Shown: positions 21,402-29,193, numbered from the stretch's first letter. The stretch: DNA of 64,000 nt from Alteraurantiacibacter aquimixticola (GCF_004965515.1 NZ_SSHH01000004.1:1-64000), one strand, 5' to 3'. Notes: generated from the letters alone by a model not told the origin. Program-made: numbers and translations.

Positions 21402-22205
21402 ATGGGAGAGCTGCGCGCCGAAATCGGCTATAGCGAACGGACCGAAAAGCGGCCGTTCTTCTACGCCAATGCGCATGAGAAGGACTTCGTCCCTCTCGCA
21501 CCGGTAGAGGTGGAAATCCGCGATGCGCGCGGGGCCGGCTGCTCGCTCGATGTCGAGGGGTTCACCCTTGTCGAGCACAAGAGCGCGGTCGAAGACCTCA
21601 CCGATCTCGATCAGGTAATGAAGGTCCATTCGGGCGAGATCGCCGAAATGCTCAAGGACCTCACCGGCTGCGACCATGTGGCGATGACGCCGATGGGCAT
21701 ATTGCGCTTCTCCGAAAAGGCAGGCGCAAATGAGATCCACGACAATTCGCATCCGGCGCGCTTCGTCCATGTCGACATGGCGAAGGAGGCGGCTGCCGGG
21801 ATGCGCGCGCAGGCCGCGCCGGAGGGGCGCGAAGTGCTCCGCAGCGCGCAATATAATGTCTGGCGCGTGCTCTCCGATCCGCCGCAGGACGTGCCTTTGG
21901 GCCTGTGCGATTACAGCTCGCTGGAGGAAGGCGACCTCCTCGATTGCGATGCGATATTCGATCCGCTCGACGGGTCCCCCGAATGGGGCTTTCCCAATTA
22001 CCTGCTGGCCCACAATCCGGCGCACCGCTGGTATTATTATGCGAACATGACACCGGCAGAGGCGCTTGTGTTCAAGACCAGCGAGAGCGATCCCGCCCGC
22101 GCGCAGCTGATGCCGCATGGCGCCTTCGACAACCCGCTCGCCGGCCCCGACGCGCCGCCGCGCATCAGCCTGGAAATGCGCGGCACCGCCTACTGGTTCG
22201 CCTGA
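21402..22205 (+). CDS. CmcJ/NvfI-family putative Fe(II)/2-oxoglutarate oxygenase
   Basis: A 267-residue protein of the CmcJ/NvfI type. Family signatures are YNVWRVLSDPPQDVPLGLCD and WYYYANMTPAEALVFKTSES. A possible facial triad is formed by HxD in RFVHVDMAKEA and a distal His in LMPHGAFDNP. Fungal NvfI is a non-haem iron oxygenase, whereas cephamycin CmcJ is a C7 methoxylation component; the bacterial members are largely uncharacterised. It lies 27 bp after the reductase at the end of the lig operon and is convergent with an SDR gene. Confidence 0.78.
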   Translation: MGELRAEIGYSERTEKRPFFYANAHEKDFVPLAPVEVEIRDARGAGCSLDVEGFTLVEHKSAVEDLTDLDQVMKVHSGEIAEMLKDLTGCDHVAMTPMGILRFSEKAGANEIHDNSHPARFVHVDMAKEAAAGMRAQAAPEGREVLRSAQYNVWRVLSDPPQDVPLGLCDYSSLEEGDLLDCDAIFDPLDGSPEWGFPNYLLAHNPAHRWYYYANMTPAEALVFKTSESDPARAQLMPHGAFDNPLAGPDAPPRISLEMRGTAYWFA

Positions 22206-22209
22206 GCGA

Positions 22210-22959
22210 TCAGAGCTTCACCGCCGCATTCCCGCCATCGGCCAACAGCGCCGACCCGGTCACGAAGGAGGACATGCCGGAGGCAAGGAACAGCGCCGCG
22301 CGGGCGATCTCCTCCGGTTCGGCCAGCCGTTTCATCGCGTGGAGGCCCGCAGCCCATTCCTGCTGCCCCGCGCTTCCGGCCATCTCGGTCTTCGTGCCGC
22401 CGGGAAGCAGTGCATTGGCGCGTATGCCCTGCTCCGCGTAATCGGCAGTGATCCCCTTCACCAGGCCGAGAAGCCCCGCCTTGCTGGCGCCATAGGTCGT
22501 CATCCCCGGAAGTCCGGCGCTCACCCCCACGAAACTTCCGGTAAAGACCAGCGAGCCGCCGCCACGCTCGATCATCGCGGGTATCTGCGCCTGCGCAGCG
22601 AGGAAGCCGGAGGTGAGATTGGTGGCCAGGACATGCTCCCAGTTTGCGAACTGCATGGTGGCGAGCGGCGCCAGCTCCCCGACCGTCCCGGCATTGTTGA
22701 GCGCGATGTCCAGCCCGCCGAAGCTTTCCTGCGCCGCCTTCACCGCGCGGCTGTGCGTCTCTGCCTCGGTAACATCGCCTGCCGCAATGACAGCACTGCC
22801 GCCTTGCGAAGATATCTCTTCGGCCAACTCTTCCAGCTTGTCGCGACGGCGGGCGACCAGCACCACTGCCGCCCCCTCACCGGCGAAGAGGCGGGCGGCG
22901 GCGCGCCCTATGCCGGAGCTGGCACCAGTGATGATGGCGGTCTTGTCGGCAAGAAACAT
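22210..22959 (-). CDS. SDR-family oxidoreductase
   Basis: A 249-residue classical short-chain dehydrogenase. It shows the cofactor motif TGASSGIG near residue 12, NNAG, and the catalytic Ser/Tyr/Lys in FTGSFVGVS and YGASKAG. The acidic residue after the second strand is replaced by ARRR, suggesting NADPH preference. It is convergent with the CmcJ-like gene (4-bp gap) and lies alone on its strand. The substrate is unknown. Confidence 0.92.
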   Translation of the reverse strand: MFLADKTAIITGASSGIGRAAARLFAGEGAAVVLVARRRDKLEELAEEISSQGGSAVIAAGDVTEAETHSRAVKAAQESFGGLDIALNNAGTVGELAPLATMQFANWEHVLATNLTSGFLAAQAQIPAMIERGGGSLVFTGSFVGVSAGLPGMTTYGASKAGLLGLVKGITADYAEQGIRANALLPGGTKTEMAGSAGQQEWAAGLHAMKRLAEPEEIARAALFLASGMSSFVTGSALLADGGNAAVKL

Positions 22960-23147
22960 CGCGCTTTCTCCTGCTGTGAGCAGCGCGATGTGTGGCAGGC
23001 GGGATTACGCAATACGTTCCGTTTCCTGCGATGACTGCAAAGTGGCAAAGTAACGCGACGGCACCGGCTGGAACGGGATGCACCGCTAGGCACCTCTCCC
23101 CACGATCCCGCCGACACCGCCGCGAAGCAAAGCCGCCGTGTCTTGCC

Positions 23148-23654
23148 CTATTCGGCGGCTTCCGCCTCCGCCCCATCGTCGGCCGCGGACTCCTCGGCCA
23201 GCGCGACGTTGTAGGCAGAGATGATCTTCCAGGTGGAGCCGGTCTCGCGATGCCACACGGTCTGGCTGGTCATCGGCAGCGTCACCGGCTCACCCGTTTC
23301 GGGATCGCTGGTGGTGAAGTTCACCAGCGAATCGATGACCGCAAGATCGCCGCCTTCGGAGCCCCAGCCTTCCTGCGGTTCGATCGCGATGGAGAAGTTC
23401 GGATCCTCCAGCAGCGCGGCATATTCATCGACGATGGCGACCCCGCCTTCGAGCACGGTGCCGTCCGGCTTCACCAGCACGGCATCGTCGCGATAGAGGC
23501 GGGCAATGCCGACCAGGTCCTTCGATTCGATCGACTGCAATTGCGACAGCTCGGTCTGGCGGATCGCATCGACCGATTCCTGCGGATCGACGCCGCTGCC
23601 GCAAGCAGCCAGCATCAGCACGGGCGCGAGCGCGGCGAGGTGGAGTTTCTTCAT
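23148..23654 (-). CDS. SnoaL/NTF2-like lipoprotein
   Basis: A 168-residue lipoprotein with signal MKKLHLAALAPVLMLAAC (lipobox LAAC) and an NTF2-like cone-fold domain of the DUF4440 type, with ELSQLQSIESKDLVGIARLYRDDAVLVKPDG and WHRETGSTWKIISAYNVAL. The acidic tail (ESAADDGAEAEAAE) is low-complexity. ATG at 23654 follows GGGGGAAG. No active-site residues can be assigned. Confidence 0.85.
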   Translation of the reverse strand: MKKLHLAALAPVLMLAACGSGVDPQESVDAIRQTELSQLQSIESKDLVGIARLYRDDAVLVKPDGTVLEGGVAIVDEYAALLEDPNFSIAIEPQEGWGSEGGDLAVIDSLVNFTTSDPETGEPVTLPMTSQTVWHRETGSTWKIISAYNVALAEESAADDGAEAEAAE

Positions 23655-24341
23655 GGTGTCTTCCCCCAATCAACTGTGCGGGCCGCGATCCGGGCCCTTG
23701 AGACTGTCGGGGGATAGGCACGGACGATTCGCCGCGCCTTGATTTGGGGCAAATTTGTTTGCGAAGGCGCGGCCGCATCCTCCCTGTTTGCGTAGCAAAT
23801 GGGGAGGGGGACCGCCGAAGATGGTGGAGGGGCCATGCGCCAACGGTGCAAAGGCCCCTCCGTCAGCGCTGACGCGCTGCCACCTCCCCATGCCTTCGGC
23901 ACAGGGAGGAGGTGACGCGCGCGAGCACGCATCATGTATCACCATTCACGCAACCGGCATGCGCCAGACGGCGCGGCGGGGGCTTTGCAGGTCTTGTCAG
24001 GCGAATGACCGGGCGGGCCTTGCTGCTATCCCGCATCCGGTTCCGTTCCTGGGGTCGGCGGGCGGCCGAGGGATGCAGGGGGAACTCGCGCTTGGCCCCG
24101 CATCCTCCGCGCGGCTGGTCGTGCCGCGCCAGTGGCGGGCCGGTCCATCGGGTGAGAGCCTGCCAGCGAGTTGGGCAGGGTTGACCCGGAAGGTAGCGGC
24201 CCGCGCATCCGCCCTGCCGCATCTGGCTTGCCATCACATGGGCTTGGGGAGGAACCCCCGAAAGGCGCATGGCATGCCGGTTGCGTCGCTTCGGATGAGC
24301 GAAGGAACATGGCCGTGCACTGCAATGCTCCCGAATCACTT
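23655..24341. other. Gene-poor stretch with repeats and possible RNA structure
   Basis: No convincing protein gene is seen in this stretch between the lipoprotein gene and the insertion sequence. The first part carries a palindromic repeat (23757-23912). The remainder is GC-rich with strong hairpins, including arms GCCAG (24162-24166)/CTGGC (24223-24227) enclosing GGCAGGG (24174-24180)/CCCTGCC (24212-24218). The loop contains CCGGAAGGTAGCGGCCC, similar to the apical loop of SRP RNA. Flanking conserved SRP residues do not match, so I do not call an SRP RNA. Confidence 0.5.
23757..23912. repeat. Imperfect palindromic repeat, family D
   Basis: The outer part CCTCCCTGTTTGCG is mirrored by a downstream CACAGGGAGG, and GGAGGGGCC is mirrored by GGCCCCTCC. 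It includes GGGGACCGCCGAAGATGG, of a type common in sphingomonad intergenic regions. It opens with GCGAAGGCGCGG, like the start of family C. No second full copy is in this window. Confidence 0.55.
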
Positions 24342-24362
24342 TGGCAATTATATACTTTACTT
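24342..24362 (+). repeat. Left terminal inverted repeat of the IS
   Basis: Begins TGGCAATTATATACTTTA and matches the complement of 26673-26693 at 19 of 21 positions. It lies 28 bp before the transposase start codon. Confidence 0.88.
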
Positions 24363-24390
24363 CGCAGTTGTCTTGGGGTATAAAATCCCC

Positions 24391-25305
24391 ATGGACATCA
24401 ACATCACAAACCCGATCTTCCACGACGAAGCCAAGGCCGCTGCCCACATCGAGGCGACCCGCTGGAATGGCGAACCTGTTTGCCCCCATTGTGGTTCAGT
24501 CGAAGTGACCCGCCTCAAGGGCAAGACGCAGGCTGGTTACTTCCAGTGCAACGGTTGTCGCGACAAGTTCACCGTCCGCACCGGCACCGTCATGGAGCGC
24601 AGCCACGTCCCGCTGCACAAGTGGCTTCTCGCTACGCACATCATGGCCGCCTCCAAGAAGGGCATGAGCGCCGCGCAGATGGGCCGCATGATCGGTGTCA
24701 CCTACAAGACCGCTTGGTTCCTCTGCCATCGCATCCGCGAGGCCATGGACGGTGCCAATGACGGCAACGGCCCCCTCGGTGGCCCCGGCCAGATCGTAGA
24801 GGCCGATGAAACCTTTGTAGGCGGTAAGGCCAAAAACCGTGCTTGGGGCGCTATCCCCAAGAAGAAGGTTGTTGTCTCCCTTGTCGAACGTGGCGGCAAG
24901 TCCAAGTCGTTCCATGTCGCCAATATCCACGCCAACACCCTGCGCGGTGTGCTGGTGCAAAATATCGACCGTGGCTCTACGCTCATGACCGACGATAACC
25001 GCAGCTACACCACCGTGGGTCGCGAGTTCAAAGGCGGTCACTTCGCCGTCAATCACACCCTCGCGCAGTATGCGCAGGGCCTCTATCACTCCAATACGGT
25101 CGAGAACTTCTTTTCGATCTTCAAGCGTGGCGTGATCGGTACCTACCACCACCTTAGCGAGGCTCACATGCACCGCTATCTTGCCGAGTTCGACCTGCGC
25201 GCAAACACTCGCGACATGAGCGACGCCGAACGCGCTGGCGAAATCATCCGTGGTGCAATCGGTCGCCGCCTTACTTATCGGCGGACTGGTCAAAGCGCCG
25301 CCTAA
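24391..25305 (+). CDS. IS1595-family transposase (ISXO2-like DDE domain)
   Basis: A 304-residue transposase. An N-terminal zinc ribbon (VCPHCGSVEVTRL, FQCNGCRDKF) is followed by a helix-turn-helix-like segment (KGMSAAQMGRMIGVTYKTAWF). The catalytic domain has the first Asp in IVEADETFVGG, the second in TLMTDDNRSY, and an Asn/His/Glu region VNHTLAQYAQGLYHSNTVENFFSIFKRGV. Full length and intact, so it may be active. The ATG at 24391 is preferred; the open frame extends upstream through the IS end but has no family similarity there. Confidence 0.95.
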   Translation: MDINITNPIFHDEAKAAAHIEATRWNGEPVCPHCGSVEVTRLKGKTQAGYFQCNGCRDKFTVRTGTVMERSHVPLHKWLLATHIMAASKKGMSAAQMGRMIGVTYKTAWFLCHRIREAMDGANDGNGPLGGPGQIVEADETFVGGKAKNRAWGAIPKKKVVVSLVERGGKSKSFHVANIHANTLRGVLVQNIDRGSTLMTDDNRSYTTVGREFKGGHFAVNHTLAQYAQGLYHSNTVENFFSIFKRGVIGTYHHLSEAHMHRYLAEFDLRANTRDMSDAERAGEIIRGAIGRRLTYRRTGQSAA

Positions 25306-25319
25306 GAAGGTGGAGACGC

Positions 25320-25336
25320 CTCGCCAAATCGGCGAG
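25320..25336 (+). other. Short hairpin after the transposase gene
   Basis: CTCGCC-N5-GGCGAG lies 14 bp after the transposase stop. There is no T-run, so it is not a typical intrinsic terminator; it may still separate the transposase from the cargo. Confidence 0.4.
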
Positions 25337-25409
25337 AAACGAAAGCGCTGGACTCGACTCTAGTTCTACTTTGGCTAATCTCTACTCTCCACTCGGAGAG
25401 GTAAGGACA

Positions 25410-25553
25410 ATGACCGAAACCAAGTCTAACGAAGACCGCAAAGTTGAGGCCTTAGAAGAAATCGCCAAGAGCCTGTCGAATATTGACGGCCACCTGTTTC
25501 AAATTCACGCCCTCCTTACGTTGGCGCGGAGCGATAATCCGTTGCGGGGCTAG
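25410..25553 (+). CDS. Small cargo protein of unknown function
   Basis: A 47-residue protein, MTETKSNEDRKVEALEEI followed by an amphipathic helix and the end ARSDNPLRG. A good ribosome site (GAGAGGTAAGGACA) precedes ATG 25410. It resembles small helical proteins often seen in phages and mobile elements. Its last 102 bp overlap tail-to-tail with the minus-strand 76-residue frame, and possibly only one of the two is expressed. Confidence 0.55.
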   Translation: MTETKSNEDRKVEALEEIAKSLSNIDGHLFQIHALLTLARSDNPLRG

Positions 25554-25682
25554 AACGAAGTCGAGATACAACTCTGCCCTAGCAATAGTCGCCCCTGCAT
25601 CCTCACCGGGGCGAGCGTGAAGCATGGCCCACTGCATGCAATCATAGCGGACAGCAGCGCGCTTACGCTCGCTTTCATCCAT
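25452..25682 (-). CDS. Small cargo protein of unknown function
   Basis: A 76-residue frame, MDESERKRAAVRYDCMQWAM, containing GATIARAELYLDFVLAP, which resembles small phage/IS hypothetical proteins with an A.LYLDF-type helix. Its start overlaps the stop of the upstream 41-residue gene by 8 bp, suggesting a coupled pair. The C-terminal half overlaps the plus-strand small gene. Confidence 0.5.
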   Translation of the reverse strand: MDESERKRAAVRYDCMQWAMLHARPGEDAGATIARAELYLDFVLAPQRIIAPRQRKEGVNLKQVAVNIRQALGDFF

Positions 25683-25800
25683 TGCTCTTCTTTGGCTTCT
25701 TGTGTGGCTTGCGAGGGGTCGCCAGCATCCGCTCTAGGGCCGCTTGGCGGCGGCGCTCGGTTTCCTCTTCGGAATAGGTTTCAGCATCGGATTTGGTCAT
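25675..25800 (-). CDS. Small charged cargo protein
   Basis: A 41-residue basic protein, MTKSDAETYSEEETERRRQA, continuing LERMLATPRKPHKKPKKSNG. Similar short proteins with an ERRR...ALxRML.TP.KPHKP pattern are common beside mobile elements and toxin-antitoxin-like loci in alphaproteobacteria. The ATG shares two bases with the ATG of the divergent HNH-like gene (CATG). No strong ribosome-binding site is visible. Confidence 0.6.
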   Translation of the reverse strand: MTKSDAETYSEEETERRRQAALERMLATPRKPHKKPKKSNG

Positions 25801-26611
25801 GATAAAAGCACCCAGGAAATGCATTTTCTGCGGGGAAAACGCTAACAGCCAAGAACACATCTGGCCAACTTGGCTTCACGACCTCTTGGGGCCACCGCCC
25901 GACAACGTGCGCCACAATCGCCAGAACTTCAGTTACCACCCCTGTGACGGAACAAAAGTAACCGGCCCCACGGACCGCCAAGGGGATCAACGCACAATCC
26001 GCATCCGCACCGTGTGCAATGTCTGCAACAACGGTTGGATGAACCGCCTTGAAGGTGAGGTTCGACCTATACTAACTCCCATCATTACCGGCGAGAAAAC
26101 TACCCTCAACCGCGGACATGTCGAGACGCTTTCGCGATGGATATCCCTAAAGGTAATCATCGCTGAAAACGAAGACCCCGCCATCGCCCTGACGCCACAG
26201 GTGGATCGTGAGCGCTTCTGGAAAGATGGGACCATTCCAGAATACTTCCGGCTGTATGTCGCCCACAACATAGGCGAACAGCAGATGTTCTATCTGCGCC
26301 ACTCACATTGTGTGGCTTACTCAGAGGGCGGGCCAAACCCTCCGCTCGATGGAACTGCTAAGAATGTGCAGTTTGTCACCCTCGTGGTCGGTAAAGCAGT
26401 CATACAAGCTGTCTGCACACGCATTGCCGGTGTCGCCATGGAAGAACGAGCATCTATCATTGGCTTCCACGACCGTTGCCGCATCTGGCCCAATCCCGAT
26501 GACGAAACCAGCTTCCCCAGAAGACCCCGCCTCGACGAAGATAGCATCGAAAGGGTGGCCACCATCTTCCAACGCTACATCGACCAATCCAACGCCACTT
26601 GGGCTGACTAA
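25799..26611 (+). CDS. Cys-rich HNH-like cargo protein
   Basis: A 270-residue protein starting MIKAPRKCIFCGENANSQEHIWPTWL. CxxC followed by EHIWP and a second CxxC pair in VCNVCNNGWMNRLE form a zinc-binding HNH-like core with QEHIWP as the possible metal/catalytic His segment. The C-terminal half has no feature I recognise. Such proteins are annotated as HNH endonuclease-like or hypothetical. It could be a nuclease carried by the IS; activity is unproven. The start at 25799 has a poor Shine-Dalgarno sequence. Confidence 0.75.
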   Translation: MIKAPRKCIFCGENANSQEHIWPTWLHDLLGPPPDNVRHNRQNFSYHPCDGTKVTGPTDRQGDQRTIRIRTVCNVCNNGWMNRLEGEVRPILTPIITGEKTTLNRGHVETLSRWISLKVIIAENEDPAIALTPQVDRERFWKDGTIPEYFRLYVAHNIGEQQMFYLRHSHCVAYSEGGPNPPLDGTAKNVQFVTLVVGKAVIQAVCTRIAGVAMEERASIIGFHDRCRIWPNPDDETSFPRRPRLDEDSIERVATIFQRYIDQSNATWAD

Positions 26612-26672
26612 CTCACTCATTATGCACCTACGTTGACATCGCAGGCCCGCACCATAGCGCAGAGTCGCTGCT

Positions 26673-26693
26673 AAGTTAAGTATATAGTTGCCA
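26673..26693 (-). repeat. Right terminal inverted repeat of the IS
   Basis: The complement begins TGGCAACTATATACTTAA and pairs with the left end at 24342-24362. The direct repeat TCACTT follows immediately. Confidence 0.88.
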
Positions 26694-26765
26694 TCACTTT
26701 CGGTGATAAAGTGCGGGGCTTATAACCTATTTGGTTATTATTGTCAAGTGTGGCGTGATGGCATG

Positions 26766-26993
26766 TCAGTTTCGTCGGGTCAGTTTGATAATAATATGCC
26801 ACATCGAGGCGCCCACCAAGATAAGCCATCCCAATAGAAAGAGACTGCCGCCCAGGAGTCCGACTCCAGATGTTTCGCTTGCGAGCATCAGAGGCAAAGA
26901 CAATGCCAATAGCGCAAGGCCAACGAACACGCCTTTGGGAGGTCGGCAGACCAGCCGCTGACCTCCCTCATGCCTGACCCGAAAGGGGATCAA
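26766..26993 (-). CDS. Small two-segment membrane protein, hypothetical
   Basis: A 75-residue frame with two hydrophobic stretches (VFVGLALLALSLPLMLA and LGGSLFLLGWLILVGASMW) and a basic C-terminus IIIKLTRRN, a plausible small inner-membrane protein. The only start is TTG at 26993, overlapping the stop of the dienelactone-hydrolase-like gene by 3 bp. I recognise no family; it may be a chance frame. Confidence 0.45.
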   Translation of the reverse strand: MIPFRVRHEGGQRLVCRPPKGVFVGLALLALSLPLMLASETSGVGLLGGSLFLLGWLILVGASMWHIIIKLTRRN

Positions 26994-27874
26994 AGCTTGT
27001 CGGCGTAAAGCGCCAGCAGGTTTGCCCAGGCGCGTTCCGCCTCGGCCTCATTGTAAACGGGGCTGTCGAGCACGGTCCAGCCGTGGTCCCCGGCATAGAC
27101 TTCCACGGTGACATCGGCAGCAGCAGCCTCGCCTGCTTCGGAAAGCGCGGTCTTGTCGCCGGGTGCATTGGCATCGTCATTCTGCGCGATGGCGATCAGC
27201 GCGCCGGCATCCTCGGCCATGTCGCCCAGCAGGTTGACGGGCGCGGTAGCATCGTCACCCACAAGTCCGCCGCCATGGAAGCTGGCAGCGGCCTTCACCC
27301 GATCCGGCACGGCGGCGGCGGCGCGGATGGTCCAGCTGCCGGTCATGCAATAGCCCTGGTTGCCGATGCCGCGCGAGGCATCGACGGCATCCTGGCTGTC
27401 GAGCCATGCGACCACGGCCTGCGTGGTCTCCGCAATCGCCTCAGGCGTATTGGCCTGCATCCACGGGCCGACGGTTTCGAAACCGGCCTCGCGGAAGGCC
27501 TCGAAATCGGCGAACTGCTCGCCCGAAACGCTACGATAATAGGGATTGGCGACGAGCACGGCATAGCCTTCGCCCGCCAGCCGCCTGCCCATCTCCAGCT
27601 TGGCGGGACGCAGCCCGGCAATGTCCGGCCACAGGATCACCGCAGGCGAGGCGACGCCCGCCGGGTGGATGAACACGCCATCGAACGTGCCGCCCGGAGC
27701 TTCGAAGCTGACGGCGTTTTCGACGATCGTACCTTCCTCCGGTTCGGCCTCTTCGGCATTGCCGTCGCTCGTAGTGCAGGCGGCCATGGCCCCTGCCCCC
27801 ATCACCGCACCCATGCGGGCAAATTGCCGCCGGTTCACACGCGGCATGCTGCTGACGAGATCCTGGTCACACAT
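26990..27874 (-). CDS. Exported dienelactone-hydrolase-family protein (Tat signal)
   Basis: A 294-residue alpha/beta hydrolase. The N-terminus carries a twin-arginine signal (VNRRQFARMGAV...AACTTSD) that may also be a lipoprotein signal. The DLH core shows FIHPAGVASPAVILWPDIAGL, the nucleophile elbow GNQGYCMTGSW with Cys, and the His in VYAGDHGWTVLD. Known DLHs open lactones in aromatic pathways in the cytoplasm; an exported version suggests another substrate. The start at 27874 follows from the signal peptide. Confidence 0.88.
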   Translation of the reverse strand: MCDQDLVSSMPRVNRRQFARMGAVMGAGAMAACTTSDGNAEEAEPEEGTIVENAVSFEAPGGTFDGVFIHPAGVASPAVILWPDIAGLRPAKLEMGRRLAGEGYAVLVANPYYRSVSGEQFADFEAFREAGFETVGPWMQANTPEAIAETTQAVVAWLDSQDAVDASRGIGNQGYCMTGSWTIRAAAAVPDRVKAAASFHGGGLVGDDATAPVNLLGDMAEDAGALIAIAQNDDANAPGDKTALSEAGEAAAADVTVEVYAGDHGWTVLDSPVYNEAEAERAWANLLALYADKL

Positions 27875-27949
27875 AATCGGCCTCCACTGCCCTCTCGAAT
27901 TCCGGTGGGAGGATAGCAGGGGTGGGAGCGGGGTCCATCCTTTGATTTT

Positions 27950-28176
27950 CGAAGGCGCATCCGCGCCTTCGTCCTCGCTAGACGGGCAGCAAGCTGCCCC
28001 CGCTGCGGGCGGCCGTTCGGCCTTGCGGTCGCTTAAGCGCCCGTGCTCCGCGACTGACCCGGCTAGCGCTGGAAACGGGCCGCAGGTCCGCAAGCGCGAA
28101 CGCGCGCCCGGACAGGCCCCGAAGCGTAGCGGAGGGATTAGCCGGGAGGACGAAGGCGCGGATGGGCCTTCGCAAA
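27950..28176. repeat. Dispersed palindromic repeat, family C (copy 2, extended)
   Basis: Occupies most of the 307-bp gap between the DLH-like and SDR genes. It starts with the same hairpin CGAAGGCGCATCCGCGCCTTCG, shares CGCTGCGGGCGGCCGTTCGG with copy 1, and ends with a mirrored GACGAAGGCGCGGATGGGCC arm. No gene is seen in the gap. Confidence 0.72.
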
Positions 28177-28181
28177 ACAAG

Positions 28182-29123
28182 CTAGGTCAAATCATCCAGG
28201 TCGATCACCAGACCCGCTTCGGCATCGCGCATGGCCTTGCGGCGCAGTTCCTCGATCTTCATGCGGCCCGGCGGGCAGGCCTCAACCGGCAGGGCCGCAA
28301 CCTGCTTCATATATTCCTCGGCGAAGTCGAGGCCGTGTTCCGGATGGGTCAGGATCAGCCCGTCCTGCTGCGTCATGCCGCGCAGGATCTTGGCGCCGAC
28401 TTCATAGGGATCCATCCCTTCCTCGAAAGCCGTGCCAAACTGTTCGAGCGCGCCTTCGGGCACGTCGGGAAAGCCGCTTTCATCAAAGCTGTCGGGCCGC
28501 TTCTGCGCGCTCTTCCACGCATTGGTGCGAGTGAGCGCGGGGCAGCACAGCGAGCAGCCGATGCCATGCGGGGCAAGGTTGTAGCGCAGGCTATCGGTCA
28601 GCCCGCGCACGGCAAACTTGCTGGCGGTATAAATGCCCGCCTGCGGACCGGGGAGGAAGGCGGCCATGGAAGAGACGTTGACCACATGGCGGCGCCCCTC
28701 GCTCGCCTTGATCTTGGGCAGGAAGGAGACGATCCCGTTGACCACCCCGCCGAAATTGACGCCCATGATCCAGTCGAAATCGTCATAGCTCGCCTCGTCG
28801 GTCGGGCCAAAGACGGAGACGCCGGCATTGTTCACCAGCACGTGGACTTCGCCGAAGTGATTCACCACCTGTTGGGCGGCCTTCGCGAAGCCATCGCGGT
28901 CGGTGACATCGAGCTTGATGAAGAGCGGCTTCTCATGCCCCTTGTCGGCAAACCACGCCTCGGTCGCGGCGCGATCGTCCTCGTTGCGATAGCTCAGCGC
29001 CAGGCGCATGCCCGCATCGGCAAAGGCCTGCGCCACGCCCAGGCCGATGCCCGTTGCGGCCCCCGTCACAAAGGCCACACGGCCTTCCCACTGGTCGCGA
29101 TATTCCGCCGGATTCAGGCTCAT
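28182..29123 (-). CDS. SDR-family oxidoreductase
   Basis: A 313-residue short-chain dehydrogenase. It has TGAATGIG in the cofactor loop, NNAGVSVFG, and catalytic VNVSSMAAF and YTASKFA. The C-terminal extension of about 60 residues (HPEHGLDFAEEYMKQ) is longer than usual and resembles SDRs found in aromatic and dimer-lignin clusters. ATG 29123 was chosen because a purine-rich ribosome site (GGGAGGAGAAAAA) precedes it. It is divergent from the NTF2-like gene, with an operator-like palindrome between them. Confidence 0.9.
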   Translation of the reverse strand: MSLNPAEYRDQWEGRVAFVTGAATGIGLGVAQAFADAGMRLALSYRNEDDRAATEAWFADKGHEKPLFIKLDVTDRDGFAKAAQQVVNHFGEVHVLVNNAGVSVFGPTDEASYDDFDWIMGVNFGGVVNGIVSFLPKIKASEGRRHVVNVSSMAAFLPGPQAGIYTASKFAVRGLTDSLRYNLAPHGIGCSLCCPALTRTNAWKSAQKRPDSFDESGFPDVPEGALEQFGTAFEEGMDPYEVGAKILRGMTQQDGLILTHPEHGLDFAEEYMKQVAALPVEACPPGRMKIEELRRKAMRDAEAGLVIDLDDLT

Positions 29124-29171
29124 TTTTTCTCCTCCCTCAAGCCCGCAAGGGGCTGGCATTGACTCTATCAT

Positions 29172-29193
29172 TCGTTACTAACGGACATAACGA
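29172..29193. promoter_or_regulatory. Operator-like site, TCGTTA/TAACGA motif (site 1)
   Basis: TCGTTA, C, TAACG, a 4-bp spacer and TAACGA occur in sequence, forming the palindrome CGTTACTAACG (29173-29183) plus another half-site. It lies between the divergent SDR and NTF2-like genes. The same half-site occurs at 31620-31645 and 42063-42074. Confidence 0.55.

Larger units (their letters stand above)
24342..26693. mobile_element. IS1595-family insertion sequence with cargo genes
   Basis: A 2352-bp element bounded by 21-bp terminal inverted repeats that agree at 19 positions. It is flanked on both sides by the direct repeat TCACTT (24336-24341 and 26694-26699), consistent with target duplication. 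It contains an IS1595-type transposase, three very small genes and a Cys-rich HNH-like gene. IS1595-family elements are known to carry passenger genes. Codon use in the cargo is less GC-biased than in the surrounding genes. Confidence 0.88.

Noticed and set aside
24100-24230. SRP (4.5S) RNA candidate, from CCGGAAGGTAGCGGCCC in a stem-loop
   Set aside because: The GGAA tip and AGC-GCC side resemble SRP RNA, but the opposite strand reads TTGAC where CAGGT-like conserved bases are needed, and the closing pair is lost. Kept only as a structured segment.
23755-24390. Long open frame upstream of and in frame with the transposase
   Set aside because: It crosses a palindromic repeat and the IS end, has no family similarity and reads as high-GC shadow composition; the transposase begins at 24391.
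27000-28180. Longer form of the dienelactone-hydrolase-like protein starting at 28180
   Set aside because: The extra 102 residues are the translation of a family C repeat; the Tat signal defines the start at 27874.
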